Positions 38,939-47,637 of a stretch of DNA of 64,000 nucleotides are shown here, piece after piece. Position 1 is the stretch's first letter. Every line of letters starts with the position of its first letter. A program made the translations under genes and the position numbers. The notes under the pieces are model-generated. The model saw only the letters and a program-made list of their open reading frames with translations. It did no database searches and had not been told where the DNA came from. Origin of the DNA: WHSW01 sp963846565 (GTDB lineage: Bacteria; Actinomycetota; Thermoleophilia; Solirubrobacterales; 70-9); assembly GCA_963846565.1 (NCBI GenBank), contig CAWJWL010000003.1:248001-312000 (forward strand). Reading direction: 5' to 3'.

Positions 38939-40474
38939 CTACGCGGTGTCGTCGGACTGCTGGTCGTCTGCGGCGGGCGCCTCATCGGCGCCCTCGGCGG
39001 GAGCGGGGTCCGCGTCCGGCTCGGCGACCGGCTCCGCGTCGGGAGCAGGCTCGGTGGGTGCGGGAACGGTCTCGGGCGCGGGGGGCTCGGCCGCCGGTGC
39101 CTCCGCGGCGGGCGCCTCGGCGGCGGGCTCGGCCGCGGGCGCCTCGGCGGCGGGCTCCACGGCCGCGGGCGCCTCGGCGGCGGGCTCCGAAGCGAAGACC
39201 TCCTCCGAGAGGTCGAGATCGGGAACCCCGGCCTCGGTTGCCGGCTCCGGCTCCGCCGGGGGCGGCGGGGGCGGCTGGTTGTCGGGCTGCAGCTCCGGCG
39301 GAATCAGGTCGCGGAGCGGAAGGTTGTCGTTCGCCTGCGCGCGCTTGACCGAGAGCGAGATCCGCCGGCGCTCCTCGTCGATCTCGAGGATCCGGACCCA
39401 GGTCTCCTGGCCGGGCTGGACGACCTCGCCCGGGGTCTCCACATGGTGCTCGGCGAGCTCGGAGATGTGGACGAGGCCCTCGACGCCGGGGACGATCTCG
39501 ACGAAGGCGCCGAAGGCGACGACCTTCGTCACCTTGCCCTCGAGGATGTCGTTCGGCTTGTACTCGTTGAGGACCGTCTGCCAGGGATCCTCCTGCGTCT
39601 GCTTGAGGCCGAGCGAGATGCGCTGCCGGTCGCGGTCGATGTCGAGCACCTTGACCCGCACGGTCTCGCCGATCGACAGCACCTCGGAAGGGTGGTTGAC
39701 GTGGCTCCAGGAGAGCTCCGAGATGTGGATCAGGCCGTCGATGCCCTCGAGGTCGACGAAGGCGCCGAAGTCGACGATGTTGGAGATCTTGCCCTCGACG
39801 ACCTGGCCGGGCTGGAGGCGGCCGAGGATCTGCTCGCGGACCTCCTTGCGCTCCTCCTCGAGCACCGCGCGGCGCGAGAGGACGACGTTGTTGCGCGAGC
39901 GGTTGAGCTCGATCACCTTGCACTCGAGCGTCTCGCCCTTGAACTCGTCGAGGTTGTGGACGCGGCGGATGTCGACCAGCGACGCGGGCAGGAAGCCGCG
40001 CACGCCGAGGTCGAGGATGAGGCCGCCCTTGACGACCTCGATCACGACGCCGTCGACGGGCTCACCGGACTCGGCAGCCGCCTCGATCTTGCGCCAGGCC
40101 TTCTCGAAGCGGGCGCGCTTCTTCGAGAGCACGAGGCGGCCCTCCTGGTCCTCCTTGGTGAGGACGAGCGCGTCCACCTGCTCGCCGAGCGCGACCTCCT
40201 CGGAGGGATCGACCGAGCGGCGAATCGAGAGCTCGTTCGCAGGGATGACGCCCTCCGACTTGTAGCCGATGTCGACGAGGACCTCGTCCTTGTCGATGCG
40301 GACCACGGAGCCGGTGACGACGTCTCCTTCGTCGAAGGGCTTGATCGTCGCGTCGTAGTTCGGGACCAGCTTGCCGTCGACCTCGATCAGGAGATCGGCC
40401 GAGCCGCCGTTGGTGGCGGCGGGCACACTGGGCGCCTCTGGAGCAGGCGTGATCGTTGTGTCGGTCGCGGACAC
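38939..40474 (-). CDS. rpsA: Ribosomal protein S1 with an Ala/Pro/Glu-rich tail
   Basis: A 511-residue protein. Four S1 RNA-binding domains span ~30-360 (GDVVTGSVVRIDKDEVLVDI; PVDGVVIEVVKGGLILDL; GQVVEGKISNIVDFGAFVDL; NDILEGKVTKVVAFGAFVEI), each of the last two with the HISEL signature. The last ~145 residues are acidic, Ala/Pro-rich repeats (EAPAAEPAAEAPA), low-complexity and probably unstructured. S1 recruits mRNA to the 30S subunit. It is divergent from the flavoprotein gene. Confidence 0.95.
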   Translation of the reverse strand: MSATDTTITPAPEAPSVPAATNGGSADLLIEVDGKLVPNYDATIKPFDEGDVVTGSVVRIDKDEVLVDIGYKSEGVIPANELSIRRSVDPSEEVALGEQVDALVLTKEDQEGRLVLSKKRARFEKAWRKIEAAAESGEPVDGVVIEVVKGGLILDLGVRGFLPASLVDIRRVHNLDEFKGETLECKVIELNRSRNNVVLSRRAVLEEERKEVREQILGRLQPGQVVEGKISNIVDFGAFVDLEGIDGLIHISELSWSHVNHPSEVLSIGETVRVKVLDIDRDRQRISLGLKQTQEDPWQTVLNEYKPNDILEGKVTKVVAFGAFVEIVPGVEGLVHISELAEHHVETPGEVVQPGQETWVRILEIDEERRRISLSVKRAQANDNLPLRDLIPPELQPDNQPPPPPPAEPEPATEAGVPDLDLSEEVFASEPAAEAPAAVEPAAEAPAAEPAAEAPAAEAPAAEPPAPETVPAPTEPAPDAEPVAEPDADPAPAEGADEAPAADDQQSDDTA

Positions 40475-40564
40475 TGGCGGTCAATGATGGCAAAAAGCAA
40501 TCGAGACGTTGGGACGCCTCAGACTGAGCTCCGCCCGCGGCGCGGGCGGTACCCTCGGCGGGCG

Positions 40565-41734
40565 ATGCCACGGCGCGACACCAAACGGGGTGCGGAGCGG
40601 ACGCCGATCGACCAGGAGGTCGACGTCCTCATCTGCGGAGCGAGCTTTGCCGGGCTCTCGGTTGCCCGGGAGTTGGTCGGGTCCGGGGCCCGCGTGCTGA
40701 TCGTCGATCGCTACGAGATCGGCGAGCGGCAGACGTCCGCGTGCGGGATCCCCACGGGCTGGCTCGAGGCGATGGGGCTCGAGGGAGCGGCGCAGCAGGA
40801 GTTCGGCGAGCTCGTCGTCCACACCCCCCACGGGACCTCCCGCTACCCCCTCCCCTTCACCTTCTCGACCTTCGACTACCGGACGCTATGCGGCCTGCTC
40901 TACGAGCAGAGCGAAGCGCCCTTTGAAACGGCAAAGGTCGATGGCCGCACGGGCGACGTCGTCCACACGGATCGCGGCGACGTCCGCGCTCGCTTCATCG
41001 TCGACGCGCTCGGCTGGCGCCGGGTGCTGGCGAAGGACGGCTACCAGCCTCCCGACGCGCCGCTCTCGCGTGGGCTCGAGGTCCACCCGCATGGGCGCAG
41101 CGACGACCTCGAGATCTGGATCGACCGCCGCTACGTCCCGGCCGGGTACGGCTGGAGCTTTCCCGCCGGCGGCGAGCAGCGGATCGGCGTCGGCTCCTTC
41201 GACCCCCGCTTCCACGTTCGCGACACCACCGAGCTCCTTGCCGACGACCTCGAGCGCGACCGGGTCCGCTGGCAGGGGAACTGGATCCCGCACAAGATCC
41301 GGCCCGCCACCGAGGACGGCATCTTCTTCGTCGGCGACTCGGCGGGCCACTGCCTGCCGCTGACCGCCGAGGGCATCCGCACCGCGATGTACTTCGGGAT
41401 CGCGTGCGGCCGCGAGCTGCGCGAGGTGATCGAGGGCCGCAAGACCCGTGAGCGCGCGCTCGCCGACTACGCGGCCTTCAGCGACTCCCACGAGTGGAAG
41501 TTCCGCTGGATGCTGCGGGTGCAGAAGCTGGTCCCCAAGCTGCCCGCGCGGCTGCAGCGGCTCGTCATCCGGGCGTGCGGTCATCAGCGCTTCGTGCGCT
41601 GGTCCTTCGGGCATTACCTCGGCATCGCCCCGCCGGACTTCGCCCGAACAAGCAGCCGGGCCACGTCCTCGGCTTCGCCTCCGGGCGTGCGCGGGTCAGC
41701 TCAGGGATCGGCGAAGACGCCGGCCGGCGTCTGA
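40565..41734 (+). CDS. Geranylgeranyl-reductase-family FAD-dependent oxidoreductase
   Basis: A 389-residue flavoprotein. The dinucleotide site is VDVLICGASFAGLSVARELV (~20-38), followed by VLIVDRYEIGERQTSACG. The second FAD contact FFVGDSAGHCLPLTAEGIRTAM (~259-280) matches the geranylgeranyl reductase/FixC group, which saturates isoprenoid chains (menaquinone, lipids). The last ~25 residues come from a dispersed-element copy (RATSSASPPGVRGSAQGSAK). The ATG at 40565 is chosen because it places the nucleotide-binding fold near the N-terminus; an ATG at 40488 is also in frame. Confidence 0.82.
   Translation: MPRRDTKRGAERTPIDQEVDVLICGASFAGLSVARELVGSGARVLIVDRYEIGERQTSACGIPTGWLEAMGLEGAAQQEFGELVVHTPHGTSRYPLPFTFSTFDYRTLCGLLYEQSEAPFETAKVDGRTGDVVHTDRGDVRARFIVDALGWRRVLAKDGYQPPDAPLSRGLEVHPHGRSDDLEIWIDRRYVPAGYGWSFPAGGEQRIGVGSFDPRFHVRDTTELLADDLERDRVRWQGNWIPHKIRPATEDGIFFVGDSAGHCLPLTAEGIRTAMYFGIACGRELREVIEGRKTRERALADYAAFSDSHEWKFRWMLRVQKLVPKLPARLQRLVIRACGHQRFVRWSFGHYLGIAPPDFARTSSRATSSASPPGVRGSAQGSAKTPAGV
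41661..41710 (+). repeat. Dispersed ~45-bp element, copy 4 (flavoprotein C-terminus)
   Basis: CCACGTCCTCGGCTTCGCCT, then CCGGGCGTGCGCGGGTCAGC and TCAGGGATCGG. The first ~40 bp are almost the same as copy 5 in trpB. CACGTCC and GGGCGTG can pair (one G-U) around the core, paralleling the stem in the panD copy with a different arm sequence. It supplies the C-terminal protein tail. Confidence 0.75.
41715..41732. terminator. 18-bp perfect palindrome at convergent gene ends
   Basis: AGACGCCGGCCGGCGTCT is fully symmetric. It ends inside the flavoprotein stop codon region (41732-41734), and the stop of the opposing transporter gene begins at 41735. It probably acts as a shared bidirectional terminator. 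Confidence 0.6.
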
Positions 41735-42172
41735 CTATCTGACGATCAGGTAGGTCCCCGCGAGCAGCAGGGCGATGCCGATCGTGCGCTCGACCGTGAT
41801 CGCCTGCTCCTCGAGGCCGAGAAAGCCGACCCGGTCGAGGAAGACCGAGAACGTGAGCTGCCCGGTGATCGTCGCGGCGGCCACGCCGCCGGCGCCGATC
41901 GAGCTCACGGTGACCAAGGCGGCGAAGACGTAGGCCGCGCCGAGCAGGCCGCCGATCAGGTAGTACCACGGGACCCCGACCGCATCGCCGACCCCGGATG
42001 CCTGGCCGCTCAAGGCGACGATCGCTGCGAGGGCGAGCGTGCCGATGCCGAACGAGACCAGCGCGGCGGCGATGTTTCCGGTCTCGCGGCCGAGACCCGC
42101 GTTGACCGCGGGCTGCATCGCGATCAGCCCGCCGACGGCCGCCATCAGGAGGACTGCGATCCCTCTGTCCAC
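41735..42172 (-). CDS. DMT-superfamily transporter, YdcZ/DUF606 type
   Basis: A 145-residue membrane protein with five hydrophobic segments (GIAVLLMAAVGGLIAMQPAV; AALVSFGIGTLALAAIVAL; YYLIGGLLGAAYVFAALV; AAATITGQLTFSVFLD; IGIALLLAGTYLIV). The opening G-x-x-x-x-x-QP-x-x-N-x-x-L matches YdcZ. Substrate unknown. The start is GTG at 42172; extensions upstream have no membrane character. Confidence 0.8.
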   Translation of the reverse strand: MDRGIAVLLMAAVGGLIAMQPAVNAGLGRETGNIAAALVSFGIGTLALAAIVALSGQASGVGDAVGVPWYYLIGGLLGAAYVFAALVTVSSIGAGGVAAATITGQLTFSVFLDRVGFLGLEEQAITVERTIGIALLLAGTYLIVR

Positions 42173-42308
42173 GGCCGCGGACTCTAGTCCTCCCCCATCT
42201 TTCAATCCCATCCATGAGCCTCTTGACACCGACGTTTTACGGGTAGACGAGACCCCAGCGATCAGGCGGAGATCGCAAGACCATGAGGCACCCAGATCTC
42301 GGATCGAT

Positions 42309-44927
42309 CTACTTGGCGGCGAGCCAGTCGGGGCCGATCCCGACATCCACGGCGAGCGGCGGGTCGAGCTCGAACGCGTCGACCATCTCGCGCTCGGCGA
42401 TCTTCGCCGCCTCATCCACCTCTCCGGCCGGCCCCTCGAAGAGGAGCTCGTCGTGGATCTGGAGGACGAGCCGCGTCTCGAGCCCGGCGTCGGCGAGCGC
42501 GCGCGTCGCCCGCACCATCGCCAGCTTGATGATGTCCGCTGCCGTCCCCTGGATGATCGTGTTGACGGCGAGCCGCTCGCCGAGCCCGCGCCGCTGCGGA
42601 TTCCCGGAGCGCAGCTCGGGGACGTTTCGCCGCCGGCCGAGCAGGGTGCGGACGTGGCCGTCCTTCTCCGCCCGCTCGATCGTCTCGTCGATGAACCGCT
42701 TCACGGCCGGGAAGCGCTCGAAGTAGCGCTCGATGTACTCGGCGGCCTCGCTGCGCTCGATCTGGAGGCGGTCGGCGAGGCCGTAGGCGGAGAGGCCGTA
42801 GGCGATCCCGTAGTTGACCATCTTCGCCTGCGAGCGCTGGTGTGGGCTGATCGCGTCGGGGTCGGCGCCGATGATCCCGGCGGCGGTGGCCGCGTGCACG
42901 TCCTCGCCGGAAGCGAAGATCTGGCGCAGGACGTCCTCACCGGCGACGTGGGCGAGGACCCGCAGCTCGACCTGGTTGTAGTCGGCGGAGATCAGCAATC
43001 GGCCGCTCTCGGCGATGAAGCACGACCGCACAGGGCGGCCGACCTCGGAGCGGATCGGGATGTTCTGCAGGTTCGGATTCGTGCTCGAGAGACGACCGGT
43101 CGCCGCCGTGACCTGGTTGAACGTCGTATGGATCCGCCCGCTCACAGGGTCGACCAGCGGCGGCAGCGAGTCGAGATAGGTGTTCTTCAGCTTCGTCAGC
43201 TCGCGCCAGCGCTCGACCTTCTCGACGATCGGGTGCTCGTCGCGGATCGTGGCGAGGACGCGGGCGTCGGTGGAGAAGCCCGTCTTGCCGCGGCGCTTCT
43301 TCGTCAGCCCGAGCTCGTCGAAGAAGACCTGGCCGAGCTGCTGGGGCGAGCCGATCGTGAACTCGTGTCCGGCGAGCTCGAAGATCTCCGCCTGCAGGGT
43401 CGCGATCTGCTCCTCCATGCCGGCGCCGATGGCGGCGAGCCGCTCGACGTCGAGCTTGAGGCCGATCTGCTCCATCGCCGCGAGGACCTCGATCAGCGGC
43501 ATCTCGACCTCGTTCATGATCCGCTCGACGCCGAACTCGGTCAGGCGCGGCCGCTGGCGCTCGGCCAACTCCCAGGCGAGGCGGGCGTCGACGGCCGGAT
43601 CGCCTGCCGCGTCCCCCTCCTCCCCCTCGAGACTGAGCTGACCGTCTTCGGCTCCGGCCGGGGCGGCGGCGAGGCCCGCGTCGGCGGCGAGCTCGTTGAG
43701 GACGTAGGTGCGACGGGCGGGGTCGATCAGGTAGGCGGCGACCATCGTGTCGTGGGCTAGGTCGAGCGAGCCCTGGCCGGCGACGGCGAGGAGGCCGGTC
43801 CGCCCCCCTCCTCCGAGACCCTTGATGTCGTGGGCGATCAGGGGCCGGCCGGCAAGCTCGCCGGCGAGCGCCGCGCGATCCGGAGCATCGCTCGCGATCA
43901 CCTTCGCCCCGTCAGCGGCGGCGAAACGATCTCCCTTGAGTCCGAGCGCGATCTCCCCGGGCTTCAGGTCGGCGACCGATCCGGCGGTCGCCTCGACCTC
44001 GATCGTCTCCTCGACCGCGCGGCCCGGCACGACCTCCTCCCACTCGTCGTCCAGGCGCTGGATCACCGCGCGCAGCTCGAACTCGTTGGCGACGTCGCGA
44101 AGCTTCGAGCGGTCCGGGCTGGTGCGCAGCTCGCCCGTGACGTCGATCGGCACGTCGATGTCCTCGACCATTGTCGCGAGCTGCTTCGAGACACGGGCGT
44201 CCTCGGCGTGCTCGGTGAGGTTCTGCTTCCGCTTCGCGCCGCTGATCTCGTCGACCGAGTCGAGCACCTTCTCGAGCGAGCCGAAGCGCTGCAGGAGGTC
44301 GGCGGCGGTCTTGTCGCCGATCCCGGGGACGCCGGGAATGTTGTCCGAGGTGTCGCCCTTGAGGCCGATGAAGTCGGTGACGAGCTCGGGCGGAACGCCG
44401 TAGCGCTCGACCACGCCGTCGTGGTCGTAGATCTTCGTCTCGGTGACGCCGCGCGACGTGGTCATCACCCGCACGCCGTCGCGGACGAGCTGGTAGACGT
44501 CGCGGTCGCCGGAGACGATCATCACCGGCATCTCGGCCTTGGTCGCGTTACGTGTCAGCGTCGCGATCACGTCGTCGGCCTCGTAGCCCTCGACCGAGAC
44601 GTTCTTGAACCCGAACGCCTCCGCCATCGGCGCCAGATGCGGCCACTGCTCCTTCAGCAGGTCGGGCCGCGACTTGCGCTGCGACTTGTACTCCGCGTAG
44701 ACCTTCTCGCGCCCCGACCACCCCTTGTCCCAGGCGACGATCACGGCCCGCGGGCTGTGGTCGATCAGGAGCTTCGCCATCATCGACGCGAAGCCGTAGA
44801 TGGCGTTCGTCGGCCGCCCGTCGGCGGTTGCGATCGACTCCGGTAGGGCGAAAAAGGCCCTGTAGGCGAGCGAGTTCCCGTCGATCAGGAAGAGCTCGTT
44901 GTCGACCTTCTTCGGCTTCGGCGGCAC
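42309..44927 (-). CDS. polA: DNA polymerase I, likely without active proofreading
   Basis: An 872-residue enzyme. The 5'-3' exonuclease domain (NELFLIDGNSLAYRAFFALP; VSGDRDVYQL; IPGVPGIGDKTAADLLQ) covers ~1-310. The middle ~315-480 has the 3'-5' exonuclease fold, but the first motif reads EIALGLKG instead of DxE, and later acidic residues are missing. The polymerase has motif A (LLISADYNQVELRVLAHV), B (RSQAKMVNYGIAYGLSAYG) and C (LVLQIHDELLFE). It fills gaps in repair and removes RNA primers. It is divergent from malic enzyme, 294 bp away. Confidence 0.96.
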   Translation of the reverse strand: MPPKPKKVDNELFLIDGNSLAYRAFFALPESIATADGRPTNAIYGFASMMAKLLIDHSPRAVIVAWDKGWSGREKVYAEYKSQRKSRPDLLKEQWPHLAPMAEAFGFKNVSVEGYEADDVIATLTRNATKAEMPVMIVSGDRDVYQLVRDGVRVMTTSRGVTETKIYDHDGVVERYGVPPELVTDFIGLKGDTSDNIPGVPGIGDKTAADLLQRFGSLEKVLDSVDEISGAKRKQNLTEHAEDARVSKQLATMVEDIDVPIDVTGELRTSPDRSKLRDVANEFELRAVIQRLDDEWEEVVPGRAVEETIEVEATAGSVADLKPGEIALGLKGDRFAAADGAKVIASDAPDRAALAGELAGRPLIAHDIKGLGGGGRTGLLAVAGQGSLDLAHDTMVAAYLIDPARRTYVLNELAADAGLAAAPAGAEDGQLSLEGEEGDAAGDPAVDARLAWELAERQRPRLTEFGVERIMNEVEMPLIEVLAAMEQIGLKLDVERLAAIGAGMEEQIATLQAEIFELAGHEFTIGSPQQLGQVFFDELGLTKKRRGKTGFSTDARVLATIRDEHPIVEKVERWRELTKLKNTYLDSLPPLVDPVSGRIHTTFNQVTAATGRLSSTNPNLQNIPIRSEVGRPVRSCFIAESGRLLISADYNQVELRVLAHVAGEDVLRQIFASGEDVHAATAAGIIGADPDAISPHQRSQAKMVNYGIAYGLSAYGLADRLQIERSEAAEYIERYFERFPAVKRFIDETIERAEKDGHVRTLLGRRRNVPELRSGNPQRRGLGERLAVNTIIQGTAADIIKLAMVRATRALADAGLETRLVLQIHDELLFEGPAGEVDEAAKIAEREMVDAFELDPPLAVDVGIGPDWLAAK

Positions 44928-45106
44928 GCGTTGATCTTATGAAGCGCGCGCAGCGAGGCCGAGAACAGAGGCGGCGAGACCTGTGGGATCGTCGTCGGTA
45001 CGGCTGTAGTCCACACGAACCACCCGCAAACCGAGCAACTCCGGCAACCGTGCTCTCGGCCGGCGATCCCGGCGACCGATCCGTCGGGCGTGAGGAGTTT
45101 GGGTCG

Positions 45107-45174
45107 CATCCCAACCCAAAGCCCGCACGCGCCCAGCCCGCCCCCTGCCCAGCCTGGTGCGGTCCCGCGCCAGG
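45107..45174 (+). promoter_or_regulatory. Inverted repeats in the polA-malic enzyme gap
   Basis: The 294-bp divergent gap (44928-45221) holds two symmetric motifs: TTTGGGT...ACCCAAA near 45107-45129 with a 9-bp spacer, and CCTGGTGCG...CGCGCCAGG near 45153-45174. The first looks like a repressor operator, the second like a leader hairpin ~47 bp upstream of the malic enzyme ATG. No known riboswitch fits. Confidence 0.35.
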
Positions 45175-45221
45175 CCAGCGGTCCACGGACGAACTCGAGC
45201 CACCCATAGAATCGCGCCCCC

Positions 45222-46670
45222 ATGCCCTCCGTCTCCGCCCAGTTCTCCGTCACCGTCCGGGTCGAGCTCGACGCTCGCTCGGAGCCGCTCGGGAAGCTGA
45301 CCGCGTCGATCGCGGAGGCGGGCGGGGCGCTTCAGGGCGTCGACCTGGTCCCGGGCGCGGGCAGCGAGGGCAAGCGCGTGCGCGAGTTCACGATCGACGC
45401 CCGAGACCAGGCGCACTGGGAGGAGATTCTCCGGGCGATCGGCTCGACCCGTGGCGCCCGTGTCATCGACTACGTCGACCGGACGCTGGCGATGCACCGC
45501 GGCGGCAAGATCGAGCAGCACAACAAGTACCCGCTGAAGACCCGTGACGACCTCTCGATGGCGTACACGCCAGGGGTCGCGCGCGTCTGCATGGAGATCG
45601 CCGGCGATCGCAAGAAGGCCTTCGACTTCACGATCAAGAAGAACACGGTCGCGGTCGTCTCCGACGGCTCCGCGGTCCTCGGACTCGGCGACATCGGGCC
45701 GGAGGCTGCGATGCCGGTGATGGAGGGCAAGGCGATGCTGTTCAAGGAGTTCGCCGGGATCGACGCCTTCCCGATCTGTCTCGACACCAACGACCCGGAG
45801 AAGATCATCGAGTGCGTGAAGCTGATGGCGCCGACCTTCGGCGGCATCAACCTCGAGGACATCTCGGCCCCGCGCTGCTTCGAGATCGAGGAGCGGCTCA
45901 AGGCGGAGCTCGACATCCCGGTCTTCCACGATGATCAGCACGGGACCGCCGTAGTGACGATGGCGGCGCTCTTCAATGCGCTCAAGATCGTCGGCAAGCC
46001 GATCGAGGACCTGACCGTGCTGATGACCGGGCTCGGTGCCGCCGGGGTGGCCGTGACGAAGATGATGCTGGCCTCAGGGGTGACGAGGATCATCGGCTGC
46101 GACCGCAAGGGTGCGCTCTCCACCACCCGCGACGACTACGAGGAGATGACGCCGATCAAGCGCTGGTACTCGGAGAACTCGAATCCCGAGCACCGCCTCG
46201 GCTCGCCTGCGGAGGTCATCGACGGCATCGACCTCTTCGTCGGCCTCTCCGGACCCGGTGTGCTCGAGGCGTCTCACCTCGAGCGCATGAACGACGACGC
46301 GATCGTCTTCGCGATGGCGAACCCCACGCCCGAGGTGATGCCCGAGGACGCGGAGCCCTACGTCCGGATCATGGCCACGGGACGTTCCGACTATCCGAAT
46401 CAGATCAACAACGTGCTCGCCTTCCCCGGGATCTTCCGCGGCGCCCTCGACGCGGGCGCACCGCAGATCACCGAGGAGATGAAGCTCGCCGCCGCCCAGG
46501 GAATCGCCGACGTGGTCGCGGCCGAGGACCTTTCCGAGGACTACATCATTCCGTCGGTCTTCGACCGTGATGTCGCCCCCGCGGTGGCCAAGGCGGTGGT
46601 CGAGGAGGCTCGCCGCGACGGCATCGCCCGCGTCTCCGAGGAGACCGGCACGTTCTCGACGATCGAGTAG
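45222..46670 (+). CDS. NAD(P)-dependent malic enzyme with N-terminal ACT-like domain
   Basis: A 482-residue malate decarboxylating oxidoreductase. Residues ~1-85 form an ACT-like regulatory domain (VTVRVELDARSEPLGKLTAS; REFTIDARDQAHWEEILRAI). The catalytic part has SMAYTPGVARVC, VSDGSAVLGLGDIGPEAAMP with the catalytic Lys in VMEGKAMLFKEF, the metal site FHDDQHGTAVV, the Rossmann MTGLGAAGVAV and FAMANPTPEVMP. It makes pyruvate and NAD(P)H from malate. The ACT domain suggests allosteric control by an amino acid. Confidence 0.93.
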   Translation: MPSVSAQFSVTVRVELDARSEPLGKLTASIAEAGGALQGVDLVPGAGSEGKRVREFTIDARDQAHWEEILRAIGSTRGARVIDYVDRTLAMHRGGKIEQHNKYPLKTRDDLSMAYTPGVARVCMEIAGDRKKAFDFTIKKNTVAVVSDGSAVLGLGDIGPEAAMPVMEGKAMLFKEFAGIDAFPICLDTNDPEKIIECVKLMAPTFGGINLEDISAPRCFEIEERLKAELDIPVFHDDQHGTAVVTMAALFNALKIVGKPIEDLTVLMTGLGAAGVAVTKMMLASGVTRIIGCDRKGALSTTRDDYEEMTPIKRWYSENSNPEHRLGSPAEVIDGIDLFVGLSGPGVLEASHLERMNDDAIVFAMANPTPEVMPEDAEPYVRIMATGRSDYPNQINNVLAFPGIFRGALDAGAPQITEEMKLAAAQGIADVVAAEDLSEDYIIPSVFDRDVAPAVAKAVVEEARRDGIARVSEETGTFSTIE

Positions 46671-46713
46671 CGGCGAGCAATCCGGCCGAAACGGGGTAGG
46701 GGAGTAGCCGACG

Positions 46714-47625
46714 ATGCGCGTACTGCTCACAGGGGCGACCGGAATGATCGGAGCCGAGGTCTGCGACCGGTTGCTCGTGCGCGGGGATGAGATCGTCGGA
46801 CTCACCCGCGACCCGGTGCGGGCCCGCGCGAGCAGCCCAACCGTCGCCTGGCACGCGTGGCAGCCGACCAAAGAGCGCCCGCCAGGGGCCGCCTTCGAGG
46901 GCATCGACGCGGTCATCAACCTGATCGGCGAGAACATCAACCAGCGGCTGACGCCGGAGGCGAAGCGGCGGATCACCGACAGTCGCGTGCGGGCGACGAA
47001 GAACCTCGTCGACGGCATGCACTCCGCCTCGCCGACGCCGCCGGTCCTTCTCAGCCAGAGCGCGGTCGGCTATTACGGCGAGCGCGGCGAGGCAATCGTC
47101 GACGAGTCGACGCCCCACGCCGAGGACTGGACCGGCCGCATGGTCGCCGAGTGGGAGGCGGCAGCGCTCGACGCGCGCTCGGACTCGCTGCGGGTCGCGG
47201 TCTTCCGAAGCGCACCGGTGCTCGACCCCGCCGGCGGCCTGCTCAAGCAGCTGATGCTGCCGTTCAAGCTCGGGGTCGGCGGCCCGCTGGCCGGCGGCCA
47301 CCAGTACATGCCGCTGATCCATCGCGACGACGAGGCCGGCCTGCTGCTCTGGGCACTCGGCAACGAGCGCGTCGAAGGACCCCTGAACGCGAGCCTGCCG
47401 AAGCCGGTCACCAACCGCGAGTTCTCGAAGGCCCTCGGCAGCGCGCTCCGTCGCCCCGCCATCGCCCCCGTGCCCCGGGCCGCCCTCGTCGCGATGCGCG
47501 GCGAGGAGCTAACCGATCAGATCCTCGCGAGCATCCGGGTGGTTCCCCGGCGAGCGCTCGACCTCGGCTACGACTTCCGCTTCCCCGAGCTCGACGGCGC
47601 CCTCCGCGACCTGCTGCGGCGCTGA
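46714..47625 (+). CDS. TIGR01777-family NAD-dependent epimerase
   Basis: A 303-residue SDR-like protein with the glycine-rich start MRVLLTGATGMIGAEVCDRL and the TIGR01777 hallmarks: VINLIGENINQRLTPEAKRRI, RVRATKNLVDGM, LLSQSAVGYYGERGE (YxxxK replaced by YYGER) and ALNASLPKPVTNREF. Members (YfcH, SulA-like) have no established substrate. GGGGTAGGGGAG precedes the ATG, 43 bp after the malic enzyme stop. Confidence 0.88.
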   Translation: MRVLLTGATGMIGAEVCDRLLVRGDEIVGLTRDPVRARASSPTVAWHAWQPTKERPPGAAFEGIDAVINLIGENINQRLTPEAKRRITDSRVRATKNLVDGMHSASPTPPVLLSQSAVGYYGERGEAIVDESTPHAEDWTGRMVAEWEAAALDARSDSLRVAVFRSAPVLDPAGGLLKQLMLPFKLGVGGPLAGGHQYMPLIHRDDEAGLLLWALGNERVEGPLNASLPKPVTNREFSKALGSALRRPAIAPVPRAALVAMRGEELTDQILASIRVVPRRALDLGYDFRFPELDGALRDLLRR

Positions 47626-47637
47626 GCCGCCGCCGCG

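Noticed and set aside
38804..40487. A ~560-codon open frame on the plus strand upstream of the flavoprotein gene
   Set aside because: It is the reverse-strand shadow of rpsA and coaE; its Arg/Gly/Leu-rich composition and lack of any domain show it is not a gene. The flavoprotein starts at 40565.
42215..42250. A TTGACA-like -35 element with a downstream TAGACG
   Set aside because: The spacing is ~15 bp and no plus-strand gene follows; polA is on the other strand.
45020..45070. Possible SAM-type riboswitch (CCGGCAACC signature) upstream of malic enzyme
   Set aside because: Only the short CCGGCAACC string fits; the remaining conserved helices and the pseudoknot partner are not visible, and malic enzyme is not a usual SAM-riboswitch target.
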